Source of the DNA: Chrysoperla carnea
Taxonomy: Eukaryota; Arthropoda; Insecta; Neuroptera; Chrysopidae
Length of the DNA: 64,000 nt
NCBI RefSeq assembly: GCF_905475395.1
Contig: NC_058339.1
Location: 23,692,001 to 23,756,000 of the forward strand
Reading direction: 5' to 3'
Made by a program: the position numbers and the translations under genes. Each line of letters starts with the position of its first letter. The first letter of the stretch is position 1. Below are positions 37,141 to 49,600 of the stretch, in pieces. The notes below the pieces were generated by a model. That model was not told where the DNA came from. It saw only the letters and a list, made by a program, of their open reading frames with translations, and ran no database searches.

Positions 37141-37342
37141 GTTATTTCACAAAAAAAATTAATTATATTAGTCCCACTTCCTATTTATGTCATAAATCAC
37201 TTTTCTGTCAGGGGGTGGGAATTAAAATAACTTAAAATATACCTCGCTCACTTACTTATTTGTCACTTTTGGTTCTCATAACTATTATCTAAAAAAATTG
37301 ACATTATCTAGGCATAATAGTTATTAAATTAAAAATTTTGAC

Positions 37343-37412
37343 GGGACAATGCTATATACGAACCGAGGTACTCCGTAACCGGAGGCGACTTGACTAGCCA
37401 CTACTCCACCTT
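37343..37412 (-). repeat. tRNA-like segment (diverged)
   Basis: The reverse complement has an A-box-like GGAGTAGTGGCTAGTC and a degenerate B-box GGTTCGTAT at tRNA spacing. Stems are incomplete. It follows the GTCAGGGGGTGGG block of the same repeat complex. Confidence 0.4.
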
Positions 37413-38091
37413 TGACATACTATATTTATCAATAATGTAATATACATACCTTTTACTCACCTTTTTTTTCAATAAATTTACTTATAAATGAATGTTTTGT
37501 TAAAAATATGTTCTGTTTGATATTCCTGAAATCGATGTAAAGGATAAAAGATAAAGAAAGTGTAAGATCATTTTGTATTCATGTGCATTAATTTAGCTAA
37601 TTATTTTGACTCTCCTACAGTTAATTAAAATAAAATTTACAGTAAATTCAAACAAATTTTATTGTATTTTCCATAAAATTTATATACATATGAACTTTTA
37701 TAACAATGTTGATTTTTGTGTATTGTGTTGTACGTGTTCTTAATTTTTACAATAAATAAATAAATATGTAATTATGAATACAATTAATAAATATTTATAT
37801 TACTCGGCGGTATAGTGGGTACTTATCATACTTTTTATTTAATTTACATCCAATTTTAAATAAAATTATTTTGTAGGCTTAGTTCACAATGTATTATATT
37901 AGTTATAGCATCATAAAAACGTAGTGTCGTAGTAGTTCATTCAATGAAATGAATAAAGTTTGAATGTTAACCTTTAATTATCTAAACCAAATAATCATAT
38001 TATAAGTGTAATAACAACTAAATTCCACAACGTTAATAAATATTCATGTTTGTACAACGTAGAGCTACGTTCAAAGCGTCTGTAAATAATC

Positions 38092-38572
38092 CTAGCGAAT
38101 ATTTGTAACCAGCACACGGGTCAATAGCGCGGCATCCGCTAATTCTTTTTTACATTCTTCGAACTCTTTTCTCTCTTTTTGAAATATATTTTTATTTCTT
38201 CTTCTTCCTTTTCTTTTGCCATTTGTTTTTCAATTCGAGCGTCTAACCAAGCCACTTTTAAAATTGACTGTCTTTGATTCATTTTAATTTCTCTAACGAA
38301 TGAATTATTTAACAAAGTTGATATAATTTTTTTCCGGCTTCCATACGTCGTGCTACTTTATGTTTAGCTTTCAAATCTTGATTTATATCACGTAAAACAT
38401 CTAATAGAATTTCTTTTGTTTTTTTTATAAAAACGTTCATTTCGTTTTCTAGCTTCTTCTTTCTGACGCCCGGACGTGAATATTTATTGACGTCGTCGAA
38501 TTTAGTTGTTGTTAAATTTATAATATAATATAATATAATATGAGTTGAACATTCAAACTTTATTAATTTCAT
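38092..38572 (-). pseudogene. Frameshifted coiled-coil protein remnant
   Basis: An open frame at 38572-38309 contains KTKEILLDVLRDINQDLKAK and RRMEAGKKLYQL. After a stop and a one-base shift, the frame from 38282 reads MNQRQSILKVAWLDARIEKQ then MAKEKEEE. After another one-base shift near 38176, FQKERKEFEECKKELADAAL leads to LLTRVLVTNIR and a stop at 38092. Amphipathic, highly charged, helix-like sequence spread across three frames is unlikely by chance and points to a decayed gene or retrocopy of a coiled-coil protein. I do not recognise the family. Real introns cannot fully be excluded, but no splice sites explain the shifts. Confidence 0.5.
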
Positions 38573-40374
38573 TGAAACATAGCATGCTACTAATATAATT
38601 GTGAACTATGCCTACAATTTCAACCAAGTCAAAAGTTCTAATTTAATTAAAATTTTCCATAGGTGATAATATTTGTTGTTAATTGAAAATGTACGGTTTA
38701 AAAATTGTATGGAATTTATAATAATTTTTGGGATATTTGTATCAGTAATTAAACATTAATTAATTCCAAATTATATTAATGTTTTTTGTTGTTTATTTTT
38801 CATATAGTAGCATTCCTATCGCGGTTGAGAACGTGACCTTGTCAACAGCTCTTCATATCTCTGAGATCTATATTTAATGATTTTGTAACATATGATCTTA
38901 AGATCATTTCTTGGAAATCAATAGTTTTTAAAATGCTACGACTATGAAAAACACACTTAAATGAAAATAAACGACGATAAGTTTAATCGGTACATTAGCT
39001 TTCAGAACGAAATTTTAATTTATCGTTAAAAATTTTTTGTGAGGATACAAAAAGCGATGGTTTTTAAATCGATTTATGCAAGCATTTAACATTACCTATA
39101 TCAATAATTTTTTTAAACGTTAAATAAATCCTCGCCGTATCGGGGTGCTAAATATCCAGAGACTGATTTACGTCTTTTTGATGTCTTCCAATCAGGACCC
39201 ATGATTGTAAAAATGCACTTTGTTTTTGTCAAGAAATTTGTAAACCTCAAAAGCTATCTCGTTTACTCAGAATGGTCAGTACGCATTTATTTCACGCTTT
39301 GACTATTATTCCATTATATATAAAACTCTACACATCGTTTATTTTATTTAATAATAGTAGGAAATTTGAATACAAATTTAATACTTTAATAATATACAGA
39401 AATTGTGTCTCAATATTTATTATTCAACGGTTCAAAGACTAATTAATTTTTGCAAATAATGTTTTGGAATTAACAAACCCTGTTTGAATGAATAATCATT
39501 TCTTTTAATCCTTTTAAACATTACCTTACAATAAGTAAGGTATCATATTTTAAACAAACATTTTAAGGAAATATTTTTAGCAATACATAACATGTTAACA
39601 TTTAACTTCAAAAGACACTTCTGTAATTTTTATACTATTTAAAATCACAAAATTGACGTCTAGGATATATAATATTTTAAAATCTAGGGGAAAAGGAAAT
39701 TTTAAAAGAAATTTTCAGTTAGACGAATACAAATTCTAAACATTGTTGAAATTTCCTTTAAACACCCGATATATATTTTATAAAGACAACAATGAACTAC
39801 TTATTGTCAGTAGTGTTACTACTGCTTAAAATTTGGCTAAAAATTAATAAATATTGTGAATGGTGAACATTTTATCCTTATTTAAGGTAACTGCACACAG
39901 ATTTGGGGAAAATACAAATTAGGAATCTTATCACACATGTAACATTTAAGATTTCATCGCATTTGAACGATATATACATTAAGTTCGGAAAACAGCCGTT
40001 ATATTATTTTTACTTAAAAATGGCTCGTCCAACTTAAGTGTTCTAATTGTTCAAGGATTACCAACATGAATATCGTGAACACCATACTCGTTTCGATAAC
40101 AACTCAATCATTTTCGGGAACGCCAATAAAAATTACATTTAAATATATTAAGCTGATTTTTCTCATCAAACCTAGTTTTTTAACTTCCCCGAAATGACTT
40201 TTCCCTAGGTATTGTAGCGATCATAATATTTGAGCGTGCAAAACTTATTGTAAAACGAAGTTGAACGTTTTAATATTGCTAAGTGGATAATGCCATTATT
40301 TTTTTTTTTTAACTTTTAATTTGATTTAATTATTTTCAAGAAATTACTAACTATGTTTGAAAGGGGAACCGCCA

Positions 40375-40690
40375 TGAATTACTCGGTATTAATTACTCTG
40401 GTCGAAACAACTCGGTCATTACAACTCCGGGAAATACAACTCGGTGTCAAAAAAAAGTCTGTCAAAAATACTTGGTGCAAAAACAACTCGCGTTAACCCT
40501 GTGACATGCCTTTAATGAGGTCGATATACACGAGTGTGCGGGTTTTTTGGCTCTTGCAACAACCCTGTAATTGTTTTCATTCAAATGATTTTCCCAAGGT
40601 CTGCATCCAAACTGAGAAAAACTTGCCGGACTTTCTTGGTACCGAGTTATTAGTATTCGAGTTGTTTTGATCGAGTTATTTTGGTATAAA
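40375..40690. repeat. Degenerate AACTCGGT repeat, both orientations
   Basis: The left half has repeated (A)AACTCGGT-type words (ATTACTCGG, AACAACTCGG, TACAACTCCGG, TACAACTCGG). The right half, about 200 bp on, has the reverse complement (ACCGAGTTATTAG, CGAGTTGTTTTG, CGAGTTATTTTGG). This makes an inverted array of short repeats. The reverse ORF over it is a by-product. Confidence 0.5.
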
Positions 40691-41030
40691 GTCATTTGAA
40701 AGAGCCAATTAGAAAAATGATGAAAAGATTTGATTACAATTTTAAAATATATACGCCATTCATTTATTATCATTTAAATGTATAACTTTTCTAATATTCT
40801 TACTTCTCATTAATATAATAATAATTTCCAGGTACTTGTGCGCAGACGCCTTAATATACAATAAACACAATGAAGTTTAAATAAATGAAATTGCTCAATA
40901 TTTTGCAGCAGTAGTAGTATTTAAATAAATCGTTTTGGTATATATAATATTAATATATCAATAATTTTTTAGTGGAGAAATGGCCATAACAATATTTTGA
41001 AAATAATTGACTAACAAAACATTCGAATAT

Positions 41031-43690
41031 TCAAGACGCATTTGTTGTTGGTGACGTTGGCCGCGATCCAACTGTAAAATCCTTATATTGGGCAAAAACA
41101 TATATCTGAAAAAAATATAATTAACAAATCATAATTTTGTGAATGAGCATTCAATTATAATAATACAATAACATCGCTGAATAAAAAGGGTTAGTATGCG
41201 CTAAATTGAAGTCCGAAAATATTTTAATGGTAAATAAGGGATGGCACCAGAACACATAAGTTGCTCCTCTCAATTTCTGTGCTACCCAAATTTTCTTTAT
41301 CTTCTTTTTAAAGCAAACTTTTATGTATCTACCATAATATTGGATTATAAAATTGATTTTAAATAAATACCTTGTCCTTAAGTTGTTGGCAAAGTTGTAA
41401 TGCTACTGTAAATAAAACTAGCACTTCATTCAACCACGGAACAGCACATTCGGCCTGACATGAATCAAATTTCATGGTACCATGATTATTGCTTAGTTGA
41501 TAAACAGCAAATATTAATTTATGGCTTTGGATATAAAAACTAATGGCTAAATCTTCAGCGAGATTCGGTGACAGAGATTTCTAAAAAAAATAAATTGTTT
41601 AGTATATTCAAACTTTTGTTCATCATATTAGGTCATAGAATTCAATATAAACAAGAAACCTGTTTTTTCGAGTAAGAGAACATTTTATTAGGTCAAAATG
41701 TGATATTCAGTGACTATTTTTCATTAAAATTAATTCTGCGAGGTACAGAAAAAAAAACTTTTCCAAAACTCTCATCGACCTCTACATCGTGATGTATATT
41801 GAACGAGGCTAATCCGTAGTTTTGAGACGACGCAAAGTTGATAAGGAGCATTCATTGGTCACAGATAAAATTGACAGGACGCGAAGCATTTGGTATATCA
41901 TTGCAAATATCGAGTGCTTCAAGTAAATTTCCTGTCCAGCAATGCGTTTTCGAGACGAGCAAAAAGAAAAAAGAGACAAGCAAAAAGAAAAAAGAGACAA
42001 GCAAAATTTGATTAAACATTGCGATGATTAAAAAATCGATAATTAAGATAGTTAAAATTTATATGGAGGGATTCTCGATGAAAAGGGTAAACCCCCCTCT
42101 CTTGTACGCACGGGTCTGCTTTCTTAATTGATTACTGCAAGTGTTTAGCAACAGCATTATCACTAAACATTTGCAAAAATTAATTAAACACTTGCATTCG
42201 TACTTTGAATAATGAAAGTGTAAGAGGATTTATCAGTAATTTTTAAAAAGAAAACAAAAACTTGCCATATTTCTACTTTTCATCAAATCATCAATAGCTC
42301 TTTTCCGTGGAACTATTAACGATGTACGACCTCGTTGCAAGCATCCTAATATGTTCGACAATACATGTAAAACTTCATCTGATGTTCTACAAACAAAAAT
42401 ACACAAATCTAAGTATTTACGCCTTTTCATTAATATAGTGCACAAATAAAAAAAAAATTTTTTTATTACCGAAACATATAATTTTTATCAACATTATCTA
42501 TGTGAGCCATAGCTTGCTGCAAATGATTTGCTGCATCTTGAACTTGCTGTAGTTTCCAAGGACTTTCACTTAATATAGATGTTCGGCAAACTGTATTTTG
42601 TTGGCGATGAACTCGGAAAGAAATATCCTGTCAGATAAAAAAATAGTTTAATTTGATTAGTTAAGAATAATATAACTTGAGAATATTCAAAAACGTTAAT
42701 AAGATAAAAACTACTTTTTTGATTTCTCATATTTTTACCCACATTTTACAAACTAATCCATAAAATAATATTTTGATTTCAAGCCAAGAATTCAACTATG
42801 GAGTACAGAGTTAGAGGACAATCTGTAATGGTTGTTTGACTCAAAAAGTGGCACCAAAATAGCATTAAATGAAGGAGCTATAGAGCTTAATTCTCTTTAA
42901 TTAAGATTACTAGACAAGATATTTATCAATATTTAGTTTACGCTGTATGTATCATATTACATCAAAAATAATCGAATAGATCATGATGTAAATATCGTAT
43001 GCATAATTATAAGTAAACAACAACAATAAGTAATAATAATGAATAAGTGGATAAACAAATTAAAAAAAAAAATTCATTAAGTTGAAAAAATTTCATTTGT
43101 GTCTAGAGACGAATAGCCTAATTGGTAGGGCGCTTGACATGAATCCAAGAAGTCCGGGTTCGAGTGTATTTTTTTCAATTCTCTTTAAGTAAAATAGTTT
43201 GTTTTAGGATATATAAATGAAATAGAACCTACTTACATAAAAAATTTCCCGTATAAAATTGTATACAAGATTTACTTACTGCATGTGTAATGCTGTCTCC
43301 AGTTAAAGTAACAACACATTTTAATTGTTCTGAAGGTAAAGTTAGAATAAATTTATCCGGTTTTCTTAAATTATCATTGCCATACAGAGAAACTGGAAAT
43401 CTATGTTCACATTCCTGAAATAAATATTAACATAATTAACCGTTACACTCATTGAGTAAACTTTTAAAAGAAACTTACCGTCAAGATATTGTGAATTTGT
43501 TGTAAAACTGTGTGTACTTCTTCCCGAAGCATCCACTCAAATTCAATTTGCTAAAAAATAAAAAAAATTATTACAGTTATTTTCAATCTTGAAATGAGTA
43601 CTTAGTAAAGTTATTTTATGATCTTAAAATGTCAATATTTATACAAATACTAACCAAATTTGAAGCTTCTTCCTTCTCGTAGTCTGCCAT
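41031..43690 (-). CDS. ROGDI: Rogdi homologue (leucine-zipper type protein)
   Basis: Predicted 268 residues (human ROGDI is 287). Exons in transcript order: 43690-43655, 43550-43479, 43414-43280, 42627-42470, 42386-42266, 41580-41371, 41105-41031; all phases agree. Matching family blocks: [102 protein letters not shown] and CQQLKDK. The fifth intron begins with GC (ATG|GCAAGT) rather than GT, and the conserved sequence resumes exactly at the next acceptor, so it is a GC-AG intron. Compared with the human protein, the segment between YQL and the PWLN block is shorter. Rogdi is linked to V-ATPase/synaptic-vesicle biology and, in flies, to memory and sleep; this is family knowledge. Confidence 0.92.
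41952..42006. repeat. 21-bp minisatellite, ~2.6 copies
   Basis: Tandem GAGAC(G/A)AGCAAAAAGAAAA(A/A) units in ROGDI intron 5. They create the repetitive reading frame seen on the minus strand (SLFSFC repeats), which is not a gene. Confidence 0.75.
43106..43170 (+). repeat. tRNA-like segment in a ROGDI intron
   Basis: A-box-like TAGCCTAATTGGTAGGGC and B-box-like GGTTCGAGT, with a CTTGAC...CCAAG anticodon-stem-like pair and a following oligo-T. It resembles the segments at 33249 and 33741 (shared TAGC and CTTGACA) but lacks a paired acceptor stem. Located in intron 3 on the opposite strand to ROGDI. Confidence 0.45.
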
Positions 43691-46600
43691 TTTTGTGTTT
43701 TTGACAGCAGCTGTCACATAAAATAATTGGAATAATGAAATGACAAATGGGTAATGTCAGGACAAAATTTATTGTTTGAAGTGAAGAAAAAATTTTAATT
43801 ACTGCTAATTAATCAAATCCATGTGACTAATAATAGTTACATAATTAAACTGTAATTTTGTAAGGTAAATTTAGGCCAACAATTTTTTTTAAAACCAATC
43901 TTTACGCAGGCAGTTTTATTTGTAACTGAAACTATTCCTGATAACATTCATATTACAGAAGATAATCCCATAATATTACAGAAGATAAGCCCATTTCTTT
44001 AATATTATTTTGTACTTTTAATATAATTTAGATGCCTAATTTTTTTCCTAGGATATCGAATAACGTCATTTTTAGAAATACAGGCTGGTCCCTACTGAAT
44101 AACTTACGAACATTATGATATCAAAAATAAACAGATCTAAATTTTACTTGTACTAAAAATTTTATCGCTTTGAAGATAAACTTTTTCGTATATAACACTT
44201 ACCTTTATAAAAAAAGGCATATTAAATGAAACTAAAACTCAAATGGACATAAAAATTTATTTAAATATGTATTTTAATATTCATTGTAATGTTTAGTTTT
44301 ATCAATGTAATGCGATAGAGTTTGGCATCCGAGGGTCTTTGTCGATAATTTGTTCTTGCACATTTATTTCAATACTAAATTTCCCTCTCCTCGTTCAAAT
44401 TTCTACCTCTTCAGAGAAGATATCTGATAACCAAACATCTTACCATGCCTATCTTACTTATTTACTTGTAAGACATCACTCAAGCTTGAGTCTCTAAGCG
44501 AGCGGCGTGAGTGTTCAACTGTCTCTTCGTTTCATTCCCTGCAGTAATTGTCGTTTTATCCTTTTTGGAGAATTGTTCTGACTTACGAGAGTCTGTCGAT
44601 AATTTGTACTTGCACATTAATTTCGTGCTTTTAAAATGTACCATATTTCCCTCTCCTCGTTCAAATTGCTACCTCTTCAAAGAAGATATCTGATAATCAA
44701 ACATCTTACCGTGCCTATCTTACTTATTTCCCCATAAGACATCACTTAAGTTTGAGTCCTTGAGTCTCTAAGCGAGCGGTGTGGGTGCTCAACTTTCTCT
44801 TCGTTTCATTCCCTGCAGTAATTGTCGTTTTCTTCTTTTTGGAGATTTTTTCTGACTGTACAGTGTTTACCAGACGCTGTTTGTGTTTTTATTTTGATTG
44901 CCCTTTTATGCTCCTAGCTTTGCCAGTTCGTCTCTTTTATTTTTCGCCTACGCATTGATTTTGCCGGTCTCTAATAAAATTGACTCTCGCATCCCTTTTT
45001 TGAAATATTTTAAATGAGATTGTAACGACCAAGTGATTCTTATTTCTTACCGATCTTATATAAGATCAATTAGATCTTACCATCTCCCATATATTACTTT
45101 GTTTTCACTAACAACCGGTTACCTTCAGAAAGCGGGGTTTCAAATCATCAATCAAGTTGTTGTCATTTTCCATCAACCTATTCATCATTATAGGTAGAAA
45201 CAAAATTCTAAGATTGGTTCCGATACCGGGAATCAAAATCGAGCCACCTGGAGATAAATTATATCTATACTGATATAATAAAGAGATAAAATTTGTTAAT
45301 TGCTAGGATTGCTCTACTAGGACGTGGGAGCATAGGGTAGAACGTAGTGATCTTAGGGTAAATTCTTTCTACCTCATAAAAAACCGAAGTTTTATTTGCA
45401 TACCAAGTGGCGGACACCAACTTGTAAGCTATCCAAATCATAATATGAATGATCCTTACATGTGTATCGGTATATACTTGAATTTTAAAAAATGTGATAA
45501 AATATATATTAATAATCAATTAAAACATATTTCATATTTATTGAATGAATCACAACTATTTGTTTAAAAATAATTATTGCAAAATAATCATTTTTTTGTT
45601 AGATTAAATAAAGACAATAATGCTCTTTCAACATATTAACATATATTAATAATAGAATATTGATTACAAAATAAATAAATAATATATTTGAATATTAATC
45701 AAAGAACATCTATAAGAGGCTGGTTTTATAGACGAACTTTGTTTAATATACTTATCCCTTTTTTTTTTTCTTTTTTTTTAAACTGGCGATTAAATTGTAT
45801 TTATATTTTTATTATAATTTTTCTATTTTATATTTTTGATCCATTTGGTTTTTCCTTTGTAAATGTGCTCATAGAATTAGGAAGAAGATCCAATATGTAT
45901 AGAGAATTTCATTTTTTTTATTCTTTAGACTCTGTATATGTATAAAGAAGCCACTTAGTATAATTGTTTGTTTCATATTCAAATGTTTCATAGATTACAA
46001 AATTAATTATTTTTTCTTACTAGATGCAGACAGTGAAGTTTTGAATAGACCGTCAAAAAACTGTTCCAGTAAAGACAAACCACATATCTTCTATCTTTGT
46101 CAAAAAAGCGCTGTTTGATAAAGGTAACAGAAATTTATTTTCTTCACTTGAATAGTTTTTTGACAACTGTCCCGAAACACAAGCAAATCGATGAAAACGC
46201 CTATTAAGCAGCAATTATTATAGGACCACGCACAAAGTGTTGAGATTTCAAACCTCACTGAAAAGTTCTGAAATTTTGATATTAGACATTCTGATCAAAA
46301 GCACTCATAGGCACGATATTAAAAATTGCACAGATTTTGTGATTTAAATGTCTGAAAATCATGGATTACTTTCAAAGCGCAAAACAATGCACGCACTCAT
46401 GAGTGAGTATATAAATGAGTGTATGTAAATTTTCTAGACTTACTAGAAAAATACTGATACTTTTTCAGAGTCATGCGATGTCTTAAGATCGATTCGGCAA
46501 ATCTCGTATAGCTCTTATTAAAGTTCAACTTGGAATGCGTTACTCACATATCATATCATGATGTGAAAGGAATCCTTGATCTCCAGACTTGTAAATCACA

Positions 46601-49600
46601 AAATCTGTCCACTGTTAAATCTTGCGCCTATGTTATACGTCATAAGTTTTAAAATATTAAAATTTGCAAATTTTTTACTTAAATTCAAAATCTTATCCCT
46701 TTGTGCATGACCCTTTTTTGTCAATTTATGTATTTTCAAGAAAATGTTTTATAAACTGTTAATTATCAGAATTAGTTGTACTGCTACTGTCTTCATCTAA
46801 TAAGCCGAGATTTTTTTCTTTTATTGATAATTGATTTTGTATTAATTTGACTTATTTGATTAACTGATATACAATCAATCAATTTATTAAAACTAAAGAA
46901 CGGATTTTAGGTAATATGCCTTTCATTAAATTTTAGAACTTCTCAAAGTCACACCCGGTTTTGCCATTTTGTTTTATTGGATGAATGTATATTAGAATAT
47001 TTCTTCCTAATATCAAATATTGAAAACAATTTTGTTTTTGTTTTCTTTCTCCCCCTCCTCGAGGGTTTTCTTTTTAACGAGGTACTTATTTCAGATCCTG
47101 TAATCATAGGAATATAAATACGTCGTTAGAGAAGTTTCACCTCAAAAAATAAAGACTGATTATATACATAAATCAGTTATTGATTAAACACTTATATATT
47201 TCAATAATAGAAAAATAATTAGGAATATCGGATTAAATAGACCGATTACTACATTATGGATTAAAATTAGCTAAACAATCTATACATTTAAATGGGATGG
47301 ATTTTACATACAAAAATTATAGATAATGGGTACATTTAGTAGATAAATCGATCAGTGGTAACTACTATAACCAATAAGATTTTTTCTAGAATATAATCCT
47401 ACTTAATCTGATTGATAAAAATACTGATTCGATCTTTCGACTGAATTTACCCAATGATTGTGCTTTACTGTTAATGTGTACAGCGACTATTTTGTAATTA
47501 TTTTGCATTTTTTCTTTTTATGACCTAAAATCCGCTCTTTAATTATGAACAACGCCAGGAAATGAATAATTTACATTCAAAATAAATATCTCTGAAAATG
47601 TTACTAAGTATACTTGATAAAGCTTTTATTAGATTAAATTTTTTATTTATTATTTACTTCGGTGACGTTGTTCATATTTTGGGAAGACGCTGCAGTGATT
47701 CGAAAGTTTATATTGAAAAGTTTTTAATAAATAAAATGAATTTTTTTTTGAAAAAACTTAATACTACAAATGAGTAAGAATTAATTTCTACCAGGAAGCA
47801 TAAATTGATGTAAAATTTTACATTTGCCTCAATTCCTAAATTAATTAGAAAGTACTCTCAATCAGCAAGAATTAGAGTATCATTCAATAAGTATCGATTT
47901 AGTGACCTTATTTGGCCGATAAGCGTTGATCATTTAAACCTTCTTGAGGTAATACGGCTCACAGTTGATATTGACAGTTAATATGCCAGTTTCCTCTTTA
48001 AATAATTGACAGTTTTAAGTGTGCATCCACTTTATATCGAATTCGAATACACCATTTTAAATACATTTGTATTGACAAAACTTTCATTAAAAAATACATG
48101 CGTCTTCCCTTATTTTTTTAAAAATTTGCGTGGGGTAATTTTGATTTGAGTTGATCATACTTGATTTGGTATAAATATTTACCCTCAAAAGACAAATAAT
48201 CGTCCACAACATGATGAAATAATTATTCTAATCATTCAAATTAAATTTTTTCAAATATTTGAAATAAAAAGTAACAAATTTAGGCACATGTTTTGCATAT
48301 ACGCTAAGTGCAAAATACAGCTAAATAACACAATTTTGTTAGTGGTAGTCTAGAGTATTGAATACTTTGCCAATGGCTGTGATCATGACTGCCTAAATTT
48401 GTTTTAATTATTTAAACAAAAAACTTACATATATGTTTTAAATTCCTGTCCATTTTTCAATAAATCCGTGTACATATTTGTTTTAATAAATGGGGTTCTA
48501 ATTTCTTCTAAGCGTTAAGTAAATTAAAGAATAAAAAAATATGGTTGTATTTTACCACAGATAGTTTACTGGGAAACTAAAATTTGGTTTACGGTTAAAT
48601 GAAACATTTGACCGCAGTTATTAAAAAATAAAACTTAACTACATTATTTTTAAAGGCCTTCATTTGCAAACTAAATATTTTAAACCATTTAGAGTCTTAA
48701 GTTTTTACTTGTATTTTAGAAATCTGTTTCAGTTGTTACGGCTAATAGCTAGAAATTATTTTAACTCAGTAGATAGGATTAGAAATCGGAAATTTTGCCT
48801 ACTTGAACAGATATTAAACAAAGTAAGTGCGCCTACTTCCAATATTAGTGGATTGTGCACGCTTTTTCGTGTAACAAATATCTAATTGCAAAGGATAAAT
48901 TTGGCGCACATAATAGGCAATAAGTTATATGTGGAACGGGAGCTATTATTTATGCAGTCATTATACAGAAAACTATATAAATCTCACCCTACACAAACCT
49001 GTGTTACCCACTGACCTCCGTCTACATAAAACTCCTACTCGTTACCTCACCAAAGATATTAAAATCTTCTCAAAGCCATTAATTGTAACGGCCCCCATAC
49101 AAGACTCTAAGAGAAAATAAATAAATTATTAATATACAAAGTTTGTTTAAATTGGCTCTCTTGAAATTTCAGTTGCAAATTAATACTTTTTTGAAATTAG
49201 TATAAAATAATTCTTGATTTGATATATTCGCTTTAATTAGCCATTTACATAAAATATAGGTATTAGTTGTAAATATAATTAATTATATAATATAGATATA
49301 TCAATCTCTTTTACATCAACAAATAGATAAATATTAAATTGACTATAATGTATATATATATATAATATATTCTTTTTTTAGTGTTTTTTTATTTGTTTTC
49401 TTTGAGACTAGAATTCATCACTAATAAATATCAACTTTGTACCATAAAATAAATATATGCAATTCTTTTCATTTTGTTAAAATTTTACTTTCGTTTGATA
49501 GAATTTAAATGAGAAAATATATTTTTTATTTTTTTTTTTATATACGTTAAAATAAACTCTTATATGGCATGATAGAGATCTATAATAAAATTATTTTGAA

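Noticed and set aside
41809-42000. Minus-strand ORF with SLFSFC repeats
   Set aside because: Produced by a 21-bp minisatellite inside a ROGDI intron.
45688-45945. 85-residue ORF rich in Phe, possible membrane protein
   Set aside because: It reflects T-rich DNA, with no homology, signal or splice context.
48664-49120. Two adjacent ORFs as a small gene
   Set aside because: No motif, no consistent splice join and codon use like background.
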